From NCBI RefSeq assembly GCF_036388275.1, contig NZ_DASVSF010000060.1, positions 185,836 through 249,835 of the forward strand: a stretch of 64,000 nt of DNA. Direction: 5' to 3'. The notes below the pieces were generated by a model. It was not told where the DNA came from. It worked only from the letters and a program-made list of their open reading frames with translations, and did not search any database. Numbering within the stretch: the first letter of the stretch is position 1; each line of letters opens with the position of its first letter. Of this stretch, positions 42,612 through 52,094 are shown piece after piece. A program made the position numbers and the translations under genes. The DNA is from Longimicrobium sp. GTDB taxonomy: Bacteria; Gemmatimonadota; Gemmatimonadetes; Longimicrobiales; Longimicrobiaceae.

Positions 42612-42671
42612 TCCGGAGCTCGACGCCGGGACGCAGTCCCTGGTGTGCGCCCACCCTCGATTCGAGCTACG

Positions 42672-43223
42672 ATGCGCCTGACGTTCGCCATCTTCCTCAC
42701 GGCTTTCGCGCTGACGGGCCCTGCTTCGGCTCAGGCGCAGCTCCGTGATTCAGCCCTCATCGTTACGCGGATCCAACCGGCCGACCTGCCCTCGCTGGCC
42801 GCTTCGGCGCGCGAAGTCGGGATCCGGGTCTCGGCGGACCAGGCGCGGGAGGGCCGGGTTTCCGGCGCGTGGCTGGCCGCTGGCGGCGTGGTGGGCGCCG
42901 GGGCGGGCCTGTTCACGGGAATGCTGGCCGGCGCGCTCCTGGACGGCCGCCCGGACCCGGGCTGCCGCGACTTCTGCTTCGGCTCGGGGCTGGTATTCGG
43001 GGCGCTGCTGGGCGAGGCGGCCGGGCTGGCGCTCGGGGTGCACGTGGTGAACGGCGGCAAGGGCTCGTACGCCCTGGACGCCCTGACCTCGGTCGGCCTC
43101 CTGGCGGCGACCTTGTACCTGGGGCAGGACGCCTTTGGCGGCCCGGAGATCCTGATCGTCATCCCCGCGGCGCAGATCGTCGGCACCATCATCACCGAGC
43201 GTCGGACCTCGCGCCGGCGGTAG
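42672..43223 (+). CDS. Exported hypothetical protein, Gly-rich
   Basis: 183 residues from the ATG at 42672, where a signal peptide begins (MRLTFAIFLTAFALTGPASA). The mature part holds two Gly/Ala-rich hydrophobic stretches (AAGGVVGAGAGLFTGMLAGA and GLVFGALLGEAAGLALGV) separated by a two-Cys loop (GCRDFCFG). It resembles in plan the protein at 30038. No function known. Confidence 0.72.
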   Translation: MRLTFAIFLTAFALTGPASAQAQLRDSALIVTRIQPADLPSLAASAREVGIRVSADQAREGRVSGAWLAAGGVVGAGAGLFTGMLAGALLDGRPDPGCRDFCFGSGLVFGALLGEAAGLALGVHVVNGGKGSYALDALTSVGLLAATLYLGQDAFGGPEILIVIPAAQIVGTIITERRTSRRR

Positions 43224-43337
43224 CGCGGCTCGTCGCAGAGGCCCTGCTGGATTCTCACCACTCCAGTCACGTAGGCACGGCAGCCGCGCCGACCAGACAG
43301 GGCTTCATTCCTGGCTCTTCGGCGAAGTGCCAGCCGG

Positions 43338-44117
43338 TCAGCCGGAGAAGAAGACCTTCTCCCGCAGCTGGTTGCGGTAGCCGCGGCTGCACGTCACGCG
43401 GTCTCCGTTGTCCAGGATGACGGTGTACTCCGCCCTCGACAGCGGCTCCACCGCCACGATCCGCGCAAGGCTTACGATGGCCGACCGGTGGATGCGGATG
43501 AACTTCGCCGGGTCCAGCAGCATCTCTTCCAGGTCGCCGATGGACTGCCGCATCAGGCGGTCGCCCTCCACCAGGTGCAGCCGCACGTAGCTGCCCTCCG
43601 CCTCGATCCACCGGATGTCGGCCACGCGCACCACCTGGTAGCGCTCTCCCACGCGAATGGCGAAGACCTCCGGGTAGGTTCCTCCCCTGGTTTCCGCGAG
43701 ATACTCCTGGAGCGCCTGCAGCCGCCCGTCGTCCTTCTGGCCGGCGGCGCGCAGCCGTGTACGGGCGCGGTCCAGCGCCGCGAACAGCCGCTCTTCCTCG
43801 TAGGGCTTCAGCAGGTAGTCCAGCGCATGGGCCTCGAACGCCCGCAGGGCATGCTCCTCGTACGCGGTGATGAACACCACCAGCGGCATCGCCTGGGGGC
43901 CGATGGCCTGCAGCACGCCGAAGCCGGTGACCTCGGGCATCTGGATGTCCAGGAACACCATGTCCGGCTTGTCGGCCTGGATGCGCGCGATGGCCTGCGC
44001 CCCGCTGGCGCACTCGCCCACGATCTCCACGTCGGGCTGCGTTTCCAGCAGGCGCCGGACTTCTGCCCGGGCGGGGGGCTCGTCGTCCACGATCAGCACG
44101 CGGATCCTGTCGCTCAC
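43338..44117 (-). CDS. LytTR-type response regulator
   Basis: 259 residues. Receiver domain with phosphoacceptor Asp near residue 57 (MVFLDIQMP), acidic pair near residue 11 (VDDEPPAR) and Lys in LLKPY. A LytTR DNA-binding domain fills about residues 155-255 (RYQVVRVADIRWIEAEGSYV, then FIRIHRSAIVSL). Starts at GTG (44117) with GGAGG upstream and overlaps the kinase stop by GTGA. It is the partner of the upstream kinase and would bind direct repeats at its target promoters. Confidence 0.95.
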   Translation of the reverse strand: MSDRIRVLIVDDEPPARAEVRRLLETQPDVEIVGECASGAQAIARIQADKPDMVFLDIQMPEVTGFGVLQAIGPQAMPLVVFITAYEEHALRAFEAHALDYLLKPYEEERLFAALDRARTRLRAAGQKDDGRLQALQEYLAETRGGTYPEVFAIRVGERYQVVRVADIRWIEAEGSYVRLHLVEGDRLMRQSIGDLEEMLLDPAKFIRIHRSAIVSLARIVAVEPLSRAEYTVILDNGDRVTCSRGYRNQLREKVFFSG

Positions 44118-46408
44118 ACCGCCTCCAGTGCCCGGGTGGACTCGTCCGGGCGGTTGTGAGGTTCGACGGAGAACGGGATGAGGACGCGGGCCGTGGCTCC
44201 GCCGCCGGGCGTGGGCACCAGCTCGAAGGCGTGCTCCGCGCCGTACATCTGCCGCAGCCGGTCCCGCACGTTCGCCAGGCCGGTGCCGGTGCCATCTTCC
44301 GGCGTGGCGTGCGCCGGGCCGACGCCGTCGTCCGCCACCGTCACTTCCAGGGAGCCGCCGGCCCGCCGGGCAGAGACGAGCACCTGGCCGGTGCCGCCGC
44401 GGGGCCGCAGGCCGTGCTTCACCGCGTTTTCCACCAGCGGCTGGATCAGCAGGTGAGGCACTCGGGCGCGCAGGGTGCCGGGATGCAGGTCGTACGTGAT
44501 GCGCAGCGCCTCGCCGAAGCGTGCCTGCTCGATTTCCAGGTACAGCCGCACGAACTCCACCTCTTCCTCCAGCGCCACCTCCTGCAGCCCGCCGCTTTCC
44601 AGCACGCGCTGCAGGAGCGCGGACAGGTGGGCGACCACGCGCCTGGCTTCGTCCACGCGGGTGTGCATCAGCGACGATACGGTGTTCAGCGCGTTGAAGA
44701 GAAAATGCGGATTGAGCTCGGCTTTCAGCGCCTGAAGCTCCGCCTCGGTCCGGGCCATCTCGCTCTCGGACAGGAGCGAGCGCAGGCGCAGTTCCGAGAT
44801 TCGCTTTGCGTGGTATTCCCGCGCGTAGATGAAGCCGTGCGCAATTCCCGCCAGCGGCGGGTACACGGCCAGGTCGCCCCAGTCCCAGTCGGAAAGGAAG
44901 CCGATCACCACCTCGCCCCCTTCGATGACGAACCGCTGGAACGGATAGTAGAGCAGGCCGTTCAGCAGGGCCATCATGACGGCGCCGAGCAAGTGGAGAA
45001 CGATGCGTCGTGGCCAGTTGCCGTGCCGCACGGGATAGCGGGTGGACAGGAAGCGGGCGGCCGCGGCCATGGAAGCCCACCAGACCGCCGCGTACGCCCC
45101 CATCCCGGCGACGTACACCCAGGCGGGCACGGACAGCACCACGCGTCCCGCGCCGACGCGCAGGTTGGCGGTGTACAGCGTCAGCAGCGTGTAGAAGAGC
45201 GCGAACGCCGCGTACGTGCCCAATTCCAGGCTCCTGCCGATGGGTGTCCCGTCCTCCACCGGAGGCGCGGGCGCATCGGCCTCCGGTCGGCCCGCCGGGG
45301 GGCCCGGCGCTTCCGGCGCGACGACCGGCGCCGGCGTGGACGGGCAGCTCAGCTCCAGCCGCACGAGAGGAATCCGCTGGATACCATGCCCGGCGCCGTC
45401 TCCCGCTCCCCGCCGCTCCTCGAGCGCGGCCGGGTCCGGCGCGATGCCGTGCACATCCACGCACATGCGGACGCCGTCGGAGTCCGGCTCGGCGGAGATC
45501 CGGATGCGAACCGGACTCTCAGCCTCGCCGTCCGGCAGGGCCTGGTAGACCATCGTCAGCAGGGACATGTGCGGCACCGGCATCTCCAGCGCGGCCTCGT
45601 CCATCGCCCATTCCACGTCCACACCGGGGCGCCGCAGGGCCTCCACGCGCAGCACCTCGCGCACGAACTCCACCTCCTGCTCCAGCCGCACGGTCTCGGT
45701 GCGCGCGTGGGCCAGGGTGCGCCTGAGCACCGAGCTCAGCGCGATCAGCAGGCGCTTGGCCGCGGCCACGTCGCGCCCAAGCAGCTCTCCGATGCTTGCG
45801 AGCGTTCCCGTCAGGAATCGAGGGCTCCATTCCATCTTGAGCGCGCGCACCTGGGCACGCATACGATCGGCCGTGCTCCCCGCCATCTCCGCGCGAAGCC
45901 GAAGCTCCTCGCGCTCCTTTTCGTGGTATCGCTCGCCGTACAGCATCCCGTGCGCAAACACGGTGAACACGACGAACTCGAAGGTCCTGTGCAGGTAGAA
46001 TAGCCAGCCGAACGTGCCGTTCACCACGTGAGCGGCGAGAAACACCATCGCGTGCAACGTGGCGAGCACGCCCAGGAAGTAGACGGCGTGCCGCGTCGTT
46101 CGGTGCCAGAGCGGAAACCGGCGGGTGGCCACGATGGCGACCAGCGGATACGCGGTGGCGCTCGCGATCCGCAGGAGCCACACGCCGGTGTTCACGGGCG
46201 TGGACGGCCCGGTCTGCGGGATTTCGGGGAGCAGCGTTACGCCGATGCCGCCGCGGAATGTCTCGGAAAGGAGGATCCAGAGCAGGACAAGGAGCTGCAC
46301 CCGCTCGAACGTGCCGAGGCGCGGGCCGCGCCCTCTGGATGGGGGGCGTTGCGCGTGTTCGGGAGACGGCATTTGGCGTGGGGATGCGGGCACGGAACCG
46401 CTGGGCAT
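44114..46408 (-). CDS. LytS-type histidine kinase with duplicated, degenerate N-terminal kinase module
   Basis: 764 residues from the ATG at 46408. The C-terminal half is a standard His_kinase/GHKL enzyme: membrane helices, then LNPHFLFNALN with the phosphoacceptor His, PLVENAVKHG and DDGVGP. The N-terminal half repeats the same plan: four membrane helices, then KMEWSPRFLTGTLASIGELL and VRLEQEVEFVREVLRVEALR, matching VALEEEVEFVRLYLEIEQAR of the second copy. In the first copy His is replaced (SPRF) and the ATP N-box is lost. The two are joined by a Pro-rich linker. A regulatory pseudokinase half is likely. Pairs with the LytTR regulator. Confidence 0.88.
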   Translation of the reverse strand: MPSGSVPASPRQMPSPEHAQRPPSRGRGPRLGTFERVQLLVLLWILLSETFRGGIGVTLLPEIPQTGPSTPVNTGVWLLRIASATAYPLVAIVATRRFPLWHRTTRHAVYFLGVLATLHAMVFLAAHVVNGTFGWLFYLHRTFEFVVFTVFAHGMLYGERYHEKEREELRLRAEMAGSTADRMRAQVRALKMEWSPRFLTGTLASIGELLGRDVAAAKRLLIALSSVLRRTLAHARTETVRLEQEVEFVREVLRVEALRRPGVDVEWAMDEAALEMPVPHMSLLTMVYQALPDGEAESPVRIRISAEPDSDGVRMCVDVHGIAPDPAALEERRGAGDGAGHGIQRIPLVRLELSCPSTPAPVVAPEAPGPPAGRPEADAPAPPVEDGTPIGRSLELGTYAAFALFYTLLTLYTANLRVGAGRVVLSVPAWVYVAGMGAYAAVWWASMAAAARFLSTRYPVRHGNWPRRIVLHLLGAVMMALLNGLLYYPFQRFVIEGGEVVIGFLSDWDWGDLAVYPPLAGIAHGFIYAREYHAKRISELRLRSLLSESEMARTEAELQALKAELNPHFLFNALNTVSSLMHTRVDEARRVVAHLSALLQRVLESGGLQEVALEEEVEFVRLYLEIEQARFGEALRITYDLHPGTLRARVPHLLIQPLVENAVKHGLRPRGGTGQVLVSARRAGGSLEVTVADDGVGPAHATPEDGTGTGLANVRDRLRQMYGAEHAFELVPTPGGGATARVLIPFSVEPHNRPDESTRALEAV

Positions 46409-46439
46409 CGGGAGACGGGTGAGGTGGAGAGGCGAGTGG

Positions 46440-46640
46440 CGGGGAGGAACTTCGATGCGGTTCGACGGGCTCTGGCGCACGCCGCGGGTGGCCCCACCCC
46501 CGGCCCCTCCCCCGCGAACGGCGCGGGAGAGGGGAGAACGTCGATCGGGGTTCGAGAGGGTGCCTCGCATGCCGCGGGAGCCCCCTCCCCCCGGCCCCCG
46601 TCCCCCGCTTCGCAGGGGAGGGGGAGACCTGAACCGCGCT
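46440..46640. repeat. GC-rich hairpin repeats
   Basis: Two units (about 46485-46540 and 46562-46635), each CCGCGGG...CCCCTCCCC... with a closing GGGGAGA, similar to 26280-26340. They lie in the 540-base gap between divergent genes; no gene is seen. Confidence 0.65.
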
Positions 46641-46950
46641 CCGGCAGGTGTCGCTCGCGGGCCCGCCGCCGAATCCGAAGATCACACCGGGGATCGCATT
46701 CCGTAAGGGCAGCGGCGGCTCGGGGCCGGGTTCCGGGCCTGATCTTGGGCACTCGAACGCCCGTTTCGCCCGTCCGCCGTGCCCGTTCGACAGCCGGATT
46801 GCACCATCCGTTCGCCGATTGTCACCACCGGCAGCATCGATGTACAGGCAAGGCGTGAAAGCGGATAAACTTGAGCCATCGAAGCGGCACGCCCACCGGC
46901 TGAAGGCACCGCTCTCATCACCAGCCGCAGCATCCGACCGAGACTTGCCG

Positions 46951-47367
46951 ATGAGCATCCATTTCTTCCGCGCCGCCGCCCTCGTCGCCGCGCTCGTCAC
47001 CACCGCCTGCGCCACCGCGCCGGCCTCCGCCCCCGCCGCCGGTCCCGAGGTGGTTGCGTCCTCCACTCCAAACCCCGTCGGCACGTTCAACTTTCGCTCG
47101 AACGTCCAGGGACGCGACTTCGACGGCATCATCCACATCGCCCGCGCGGAAAGCGGCGCCTACACCGGCACCGTCGCCACGCCGCTGACCGGCGAGCTTT
47201 CGGTGCGGTCGGTAGATGTGCAGGGCAGCAGCATTCGCGTCACCGCCCACGGCCGCATGGGCGACGCCGTGCTGACCATGAACTTCACCGGCGCAAGCTT
47301 CACGGGCGACTGGACGTACGGCCCGTCGTCCGGCCGCATGACCGGCAGCGCCAGCCCTGCCTCCTGA
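46951..47367 (+). CDS. Small lipoprotein, beta-rich
   Basis: 138 residues. Lipobox VTTAC near residue 20. The mature domain (VGTFNFRSNVQGRDFDGIIH, then GELSVRSVDVQGSSIRV, then TGSASPAS) looks like a small lipocalin-like or beta-barrel protein of a type common in this phylum. Start at 46951 is set by the signal. It may be co-transcribed with the beta-lactamase-family gene 54 bases on. Confidence 0.75.
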   Translation: MSIHFFRAAALVAALVTTACATAPASAPAAGPEVVASSTPNPVGTFNFRSNVQGRDFDGIIHIARAESGAYTGTVATPLTGELSVRSVDVQGSSIRVTAHGRMGDAVLTMNFTGASFTGDWTYGPSSGRMTGSASPAS

Positions 47368-47421
47368 CGCACTCCCGCGTCATCCGTCCGAATCCGCTGA
47401 GCCCAACCCGAGCAGGACCTC

Positions 47422-48549
47422 ATGAGTTTCGTATTCAAGCCGCTGGCCGCTGTGGGGATCGCCTTCACCGCCATCTTCCTCCCCCGCGAGCCGGCCGCCG
47501 CGCAGGCAGTAGACTCGCCCGCGCACCAGGGCGCCATCGAGCGGGCGCGTACGCTGGCCCGCGCGCTCGTGGACCGCGACACGCTGCCCGGATTGTCCAT
47601 CGCCGTAGGCATCGACGGGCAGATCGTTTGGGCCGAGGGATTCGGCTGGGCCGACGTGGAAGTGCGGAAGCCCGTGACGCCGCTCACCCGCTTTCGCATG
47701 GGCAGCGTCGGCAAGGCGATGACCTCCGCCGGCGTGGGCCTGTTGGTGCAGCGCGGGCGGCTGGACCTGGACGCGCCGGTGCAGTCGTACGTCCCCGAAT
47801 TTCCCGAAAAGCCCTGGCCCGTCACCACGCGCCAGCTGATGGGCCACCTGGGCGGCATCCGCCACTACGGCACCGAGGCCGAGGTCCTGGGCGACCGGCA
47901 TTGCAACGACGTCCGCGAGGGGATCGCCGCCTTCGCAGCCGACTCGCTGCTGGCCCGCCCCGGCACGCGGTACAGCTACTCCAGCTTCGGCTATACACTG
48001 GTGAGCGCCGCCATGCAGGCCGCCGCCGGGGAGCCATACGCCGGCTTCATGCGCCGCGAGGTGTTCGCGCCCCTGGGGATGGACCGCACGATCCCGGAGC
48101 CGTCGGGCGCGCCGCATCCCGAGCGGGCGGCCCTGTACGTCCGTTCCTCCGGGCTGGTGCCCGCGCCCCACGACGACGACAGCTGCGTGCTGGCGGCCGG
48201 CGGCTTCATCTCCACGCCGTCGGACCTGGTGCGCTTTGGCTTCGGGATGATGAACGACCAGCTGCTGGCGCCGGCGACGCGGCAGCTGCTGTGGACGGCG
48301 CTTCGCCTGGAATCGGGCGAGTCCACCGGGTACGGCCTGGGCTGGTTCGTCCGCGAGGGGCGTCTGGATCCCCAGTCGCCCGCCGTGCCCATCGTTGGCC
48401 ACGGCGGCAGCTCCATCGGCGGATCGACTTCGTTCATGCTGTTCCCGGAGCAGCGGATGGTGATCGCCGTGACCACCAACGTCAGCGGGGCCACGCTCAC
48501 CTCGTTCGCCGCCCGGCTGGGGCAGGTGTTCCCAGGCGCCCGGCCCTGA
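47422..48549 (+). CDS. Serine hydrolase of the beta-lactamase/class C family
   Basis: 375 residues, signal peptide cleaved near AAAQA (residue 29). Serine beta-lactamase/DD-peptidase fold with SxxK as SVGK (GSVGKAMT) and HGG in the KTG position (GHGGSSIGG). The usual YxN is YSS here, which departs from the consensus. It may be a peptidase or esterase rather than a beta-lactamase. Confidence 0.88.
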   Translation: MSFVFKPLAAVGIAFTAIFLPREPAAAQAVDSPAHQGAIERARTLARALVDRDTLPGLSIAVGIDGQIVWAEGFGWADVEVRKPVTPLTRFRMGSVGKAMTSAGVGLLVQRGRLDLDAPVQSYVPEFPEKPWPVTTRQLMGHLGGIRHYGTEAEVLGDRHCNDVREGIAAFAADSLLARPGTRYSYSSFGYTLVSAAMQAAAGEPYAGFMRREVFAPLGMDRTIPEPSGAPHPERAALYVRSSGLVPAPHDDDSCVLAAGGFISTPSDLVRFGFGMMNDQLLAPATRQLLWTALRLESGESTGYGLGWFVREGRLDPQSPAVPIVGHGGSSIGGSTSFMLFPEQRMVIAVTTNVSGATLTSFAARLGQVFPGARP

Positions 48550-48593
48550 TCCGCTTCCACTCGTCTCTTTTTCCCTGATCCGATCGGAGTCCC

Positions 48594-49652
48594 GTGTTCT
48601 GCCTCGCGTTCTTTCGCCGTTTCGCGGCCGCCGCCGCGCTTCTTCTCTTCGCTTCCTCCGCCCCTTCCGTGGCGGCCCAGGACGCACCCGGCGCGGCCGA
48701 AGGGGTCGCCCGTGACGCGGCGGACGGCGCGCCGCTGCCGCTGCTGCTGGTGCGCCTGCTTCCCGCGGGACAGGGAACCGCGCGCGGCGTGGTGACCGAC
48801 GCGCAAGGCCGCTTTCGCTTCGAGGGCGTGCCCGCCGGGGAGTATCGCCTGCAGGTGGAGCAGATCGGCTTCGAGCGGACGCAGTCGCCCGTGCTGCGCG
48901 TGCGCCCCGGGGAAACGCTGTTCCACGAGCTCCGCGGCAGCGCCCGGCCCGTTCTGCTGGAGGCGGTGACGGTGCAGGGAGGACGGTGCCTGACGGCGGA
49001 CCAGCTGGCGAGCGACCCGGACCTGGCCGCGCTCTGGAACGAGGCGAAGAAGGGCGTGGAAACCCGGCGCGCCTTCAACCTGCAGTACCGCTACACGCGC
49101 GTCATGCGGCAGGACATCCGTGCGCGGTGGCGCATCCGGGGCACCACCCGCACGATGAAGGTGGACACGTTCGTCAACAAGCCGGATTCCGTCCTCCTCC
49201 GCGAGCAGCGGCGCCGGGCGCGCCTGCGGGCGCACGGATACATGGACGGCGGCTACCTGACCTTGCCCCTGGAAACGGACCTGCTGGACGATGAGTTCCT
49301 GCGCGACCACTGCCTGGAGCCCTCGTTCGACGAGGTGGAGGGCGCGTACGTGCTGCGCTTTCGCCCGGTGCGGCCGCGGCGCGAGGGCGTCGGGATCCGC
49401 GGCGTGATCACGGTCGACGCGCAGAGCTACCTGATCCGGCGGCTGGACTTCGAGTACCTGCGCGGCGATCGCCCGTTCGGCTCGACCTACGTGGTGTACG
49501 AGGACCGCAACGTCGCCGGGAGCACCCTGCGGCTGCCGGCGAGCGGCGGCGGCTCCGCTCGTGCAGAGGGGGTGGGGCGGGTGGCCGCGCTCGGGGCGAG
49601 CTCCACCTTCACCTTCGACTACAGCGGATTCGACCGCACCGGCCCCGAGTAG
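48594..49652 (+). CDS. Exported protein with carboxypeptidase-regulatory-like domain
   Basis: 352 residues from GTG at 48594 (CGGAG just upstream). After the signal peptide (near VAAQ), a carboxypeptidase-regulatory-like domain covers about residues 34-120 (GTARGVVTDAQGRFRFEGVP). A C-terminal domain of ~230 residues (RWRIRGTTRTMKVDTF, then VGIRGVITVDAQSYLIRRLD) is beta-rich and recurs in exported proteins of such bacteria. It lacks a TonB barrel. Probably a periplasmic or outer-membrane protein. Confidence 0.75.
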   Translation: MFCLAFFRRFAAAAALLLFASSAPSVAAQDAPGAAEGVARDAADGAPLPLLLVRLLPAGQGTARGVVTDAQGRFRFEGVPAGEYRLQVEQIGFERTQSPVLRVRPGETLFHELRGSARPVLLEAVTVQGGRCLTADQLASDPDLAALWNEAKKGVETRRAFNLQYRYTRVMRQDIRARWRIRGTTRTMKVDTFVNKPDSVLLREQRRRARLRAHGYMDGGYLTLPLETDLLDDEFLRDHCLEPSFDEVEGAYVLRFRPVRPRREGVGIRGVITVDAQSYLIRRLDFEYLRGDRPFGSTYVVYEDRNVAGSTLRLPASGGGSARAEGVGRVAALGASSTFTFDYSGFDRTGPE

Positions 49653-49685
49653 TCGGCGGCGCCTGGCTCAGGGGGATCGGACGGG

Positions 49686-50180
49686 ATGGCGAGTTCCACT
49701 CGGCGTGAATGGATGGGGCTTGGCGGCTGGCTGCTGGTGGCCTTCGCGGCGGCAGCGATCGGGGGCCGGGCGAGCGTGAACGCCGCCGCCTTCTACGCGC
49801 GGCTGGTGCGCCCCGCGTGGGCGCCGCCCGGGTGGCTGTTCGGGCCCGTGTGGACGGTGCTGTACCTGATGATGGCGATCGCCGCGTGGCTGGTGTGGCG
49901 GGAGCGCGGCCGTGCGGGTGCACGGACCGCGCTCTCGTTGTGGGTGGTTCAGCTCGCGGCGAACGCGCTGTGGAGCTGGCTCTTCTTCGCCTGGCGCCTG
50001 GGCGCGCTGGCCCTTGGAGAAGTCGTGCTGCTGTGGGTGCTCGTCGCGCTCACCCTGGTGGCGTTCTGGCGCATTCGGCCGCTGGCTGGAATGCTCCTGC
50101 TTCCGTACCTGCTGTGGGTGGGCTTCGCCACGGCGCTCACGTTCTCCGTCTGGCGGCTGAACCCCGGCCTGCTGGGCTAG
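49686..50180 (+). CDS. tspO: TspO/MBR family protein
   Basis: 164 residues, five membrane helices, as in the tryptophan-rich sensory protein / translocator family, which binds porphyrins. Diagnostic features: WAPPGWLFGPVWTVLYLMMA and the conserved NALWSWLFFAW. It ends convergently with the next gene, sharing a CTAG stop sequence. Confidence 0.95.
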   Translation: MASSTRREWMGLGGWLLVAFAAAAIGGRASVNAAAFYARLVRPAWAPPGWLFGPVWTVLYLMMAIAAWLVWRERGRAGARTALSLWVVQLAANALWSWLFFAWRLGALALGEVVLLWVLVALTLVAFWRIRPLAGMLLLPYLLWVGFATALTFSVWRLNPGLLG

Positions 50181-50701
50181 CTCCTGACGAACACCATGTC
50201 GGCGCGCATTTCCCGGCCGTTCGGCATCTGGTCCACGCGGTGCACGACGAGCGCACCGTCCGCGCGCATCTCCCAAACCTCATCGACCACCCCCGTCGCC
50301 GTACGCTCGCCCATCCGGATCTCGCGGGTGATGGTGATGTGAATGCGCCCGTCGTCCTCGCGCGTGGCCTTGAGGCGCGTGGGCACGACCATGTTTCCGT
50401 TCGGCGTGCGGATGGGCGTCTGGGTGGCGGTTTCCACGCCGGAGAGCGAGTACAGGAACTCCATCTTCAGGGGCTCGGGCTCCGCGTTCTCGATCTCCAC
50501 GCCCACGTGGAGCTGCGAATCGCTCTGCGTGATGGCCAAGCGGTGGCTGCGGATCTCGGCGTAGTACGGCGGCAGCCCGGTGCTCTGGGCCTCGTCCAGC
50601 GTCCACGCGCCGGTGAAGTCGGGCGGCGTGACGGGCACGTCGTCGGGGCGGGGGGACGCGGCGGCGGTGCTGAGCAGGGCGGCAAGAAGCAGCGTCTTCA
50701 T
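50177..50701 (-). CDS. Exported hypothetical protein (174 aa)
   Basis: Signal peptide MKTLLLAALLSTAAASPRP at the ATG at 50701. The mature protein is beta-rich with alternating strands (YYAEIRSHRLAITQSDSQLH, then RIHITITREIRMGERT), recalling a lipocalin-like fold with unknown ligand. It converges on tspO and the two stop codons share CTAG. Confidence 0.75.
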   Translation of the reverse strand: MKTLLLAALLSTAAASPRPDDVPVTPPDFTGAWTLDEAQSTGLPPYYAEIRSHRLAITQSDSQLHVGVEIENAEPEPLKMEFLYSLSGVETATQTPIRTPNGNMVVPTRLKATREDDGRIHITITREIRMGERTATGVVDEVWEMRADGALVVHRVDQMPNGREMRADMVFVRS

Positions 50702-50915
50702 GGTCGCGATATCCGGCTGGGCGTTGTAGTTTTCGTATCGGCGCCCGGCTGTTTGCCGGGACCGACCAGTACGAGCCCGGCGCACCCGGCCAGGGTTGCC
50801 CCTCCGAACCCCGCCAGCGGCCCCGCTAATCCATCCCTAACCCGCCGTCGTTCGGCTTCCGCGACGGCCCGCCTCCATCGCCCCGCCCGCAGCCCTGCCG
50901 CACGCAGCCATCCCC

Positions 50916-51422
50916 ATGCGCCTCGAGCCCATCCGCCCCGACCACGCCGATGCCGTCCAGCGGCTGGCCCGCGATCCCCTCGTGACGGCCACGACCAATC
51001 TTCCCGAGCCGTACCCGGAGGGCGGCGCGGCATGGTGGATCGCGGACCTGCTGCCCAGGCGCGAGGCTGGGCAGGAACACGTGTTCGCCATGCGCGTGGA
51101 GGACGGCGAGATCGCGGGCGTGGTGGGCCTGGCCGATGTGGAAGGCCCCGGTGGGTCCTCGGAGCTGGGTTACTGGGTGGGGGTGCCGCACTGGGGCCGC
51201 GGCTACGCCACCGCCGCGTGCGTCATGGCGGTGGACTTCGCCTTCGGATGGCTGAAGCTGGCCGAAGTGCACGCCTATCCGTTGCGGGAGAACGGGGCGT
51301 CGCGGCGCGTGCTGGAGAAGGCCGGCTTCCGCTTGGAGGGGATCATCCCCAACAAGTATCCCAAGTGGGCCCCCGAACGAAGCCTGGCGCACTACCGCAT
51401 CACGCGGGCGGACTGGTCCTGA
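50916..51422 (+). CDS. GNAT acetyltransferase, RimJ/RimL-like
   Basis: 168 residues. Acetyl-CoA-dependent, RimJ/RimL-type fold with SELGYWVGVPHWGRGYATAA and the later NGASRRVLEKAGFRLEG. RimJ/RimL enzymes acetylate ribosomal protein N-termini or small amines. A decayed second copy lies 1.6 kb downstream (52502). Confidence 0.92.
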   Translation: MRLEPIRPDHADAVQRLARDPLVTATTNLPEPYPEGGAAWWIADLLPRREAGQEHVFAMRVEDGEIAGVVGLADVEGPGGSSELGYWVGVPHWGRGYATAACVMAVDFAFGWLKLAEVHAYPLRENGASRRVLEKAGFRLEGIIPNKYPKWAPERSLAHYRITRADWS

Positions 51423-51475
51423 CGGCGCTGAACGTTTCCCGGCCTGGTCTGCCCCATCCTCACGGACCTGCGAGA

Positions 51476-52009
51476 ATGTCCCTGCTCGATCTTTTTCGCC
51501 GGAAGGACCCCACCGAGGACTGGCCCGACTGCCAGCCGGCCGCGCTGCTGTTCGACATCGGCCGGGGCGAGCTGAACGGCATTCCGCTCGGTGCGCCGAT
51601 GTCCGCGCTGCGCGCCCTTGGCCGGCCGGGAAATCCCCGGCCCCAGCGCATATTCCAGTGGGACTTCGCTCCCCTGGGGCTGGAGGTGTGGCCCGACAAG
51701 CATGGCCGGATCAACTTGTTTACCTGCTACTTCCAGGCGTATCTCGGCGACACGGAGCTGGGCAGGTACCCGGACTTTCAGCCGTCCAGGCTCAGCTTCC
51801 GGTTCGCGGACGGAACGCTCTGGGAAATGACCGCCGATACGCCCCGCGCCAGGATCGAGGCGTTCCTGGGCCCCCTCACGCAAAAGGCGGAGGGCAGCGA
51901 CGAATACGGGCCGCACGAGGCAACGTGCGGACGCGCCCGGATCGGCTTCGAGTTCGACGAGAACGGGCGATGGACGCTGGTGGACATCGAACCGGCCGCC
52001 GAGCCCTGA
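51476..52009 (+). CDS. Hypothetical protein (177 aa)
   Basis: Soluble, begins MSLLDLFRRKDPTEDW, and has a repeated LGAPMSALRALGRPGN turn near residue 38. The middle (GRINLFTCYFQAYL, then RLSFRFADGTLWEMTADTP) is beta-rich. No signal or membrane segment. I do not recognise the family. Confidence 0.72.
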   Translation: MSLLDLFRRKDPTEDWPDCQPAALLFDIGRGELNGIPLGAPMSALRALGRPGNPRPQRIFQWDFAPLGLEVWPDKHGRINLFTCYFQAYLGDTELGRYPDFQPSRLSFRFADGTLWEMTADTPRARIEAFLGPLTQKAEGSDEYGPHEATCGRARIGFEFDENGRWTLVDIEPAAEP

Positions 52010-52094
52010 CGCCCGCGTCCGGGATCAGGGCGTTCGCGCGTCGACGGCCTGCGCAGCCCCATCCAAACCCATTGCCCTCCGAGAGCGTAATCCC

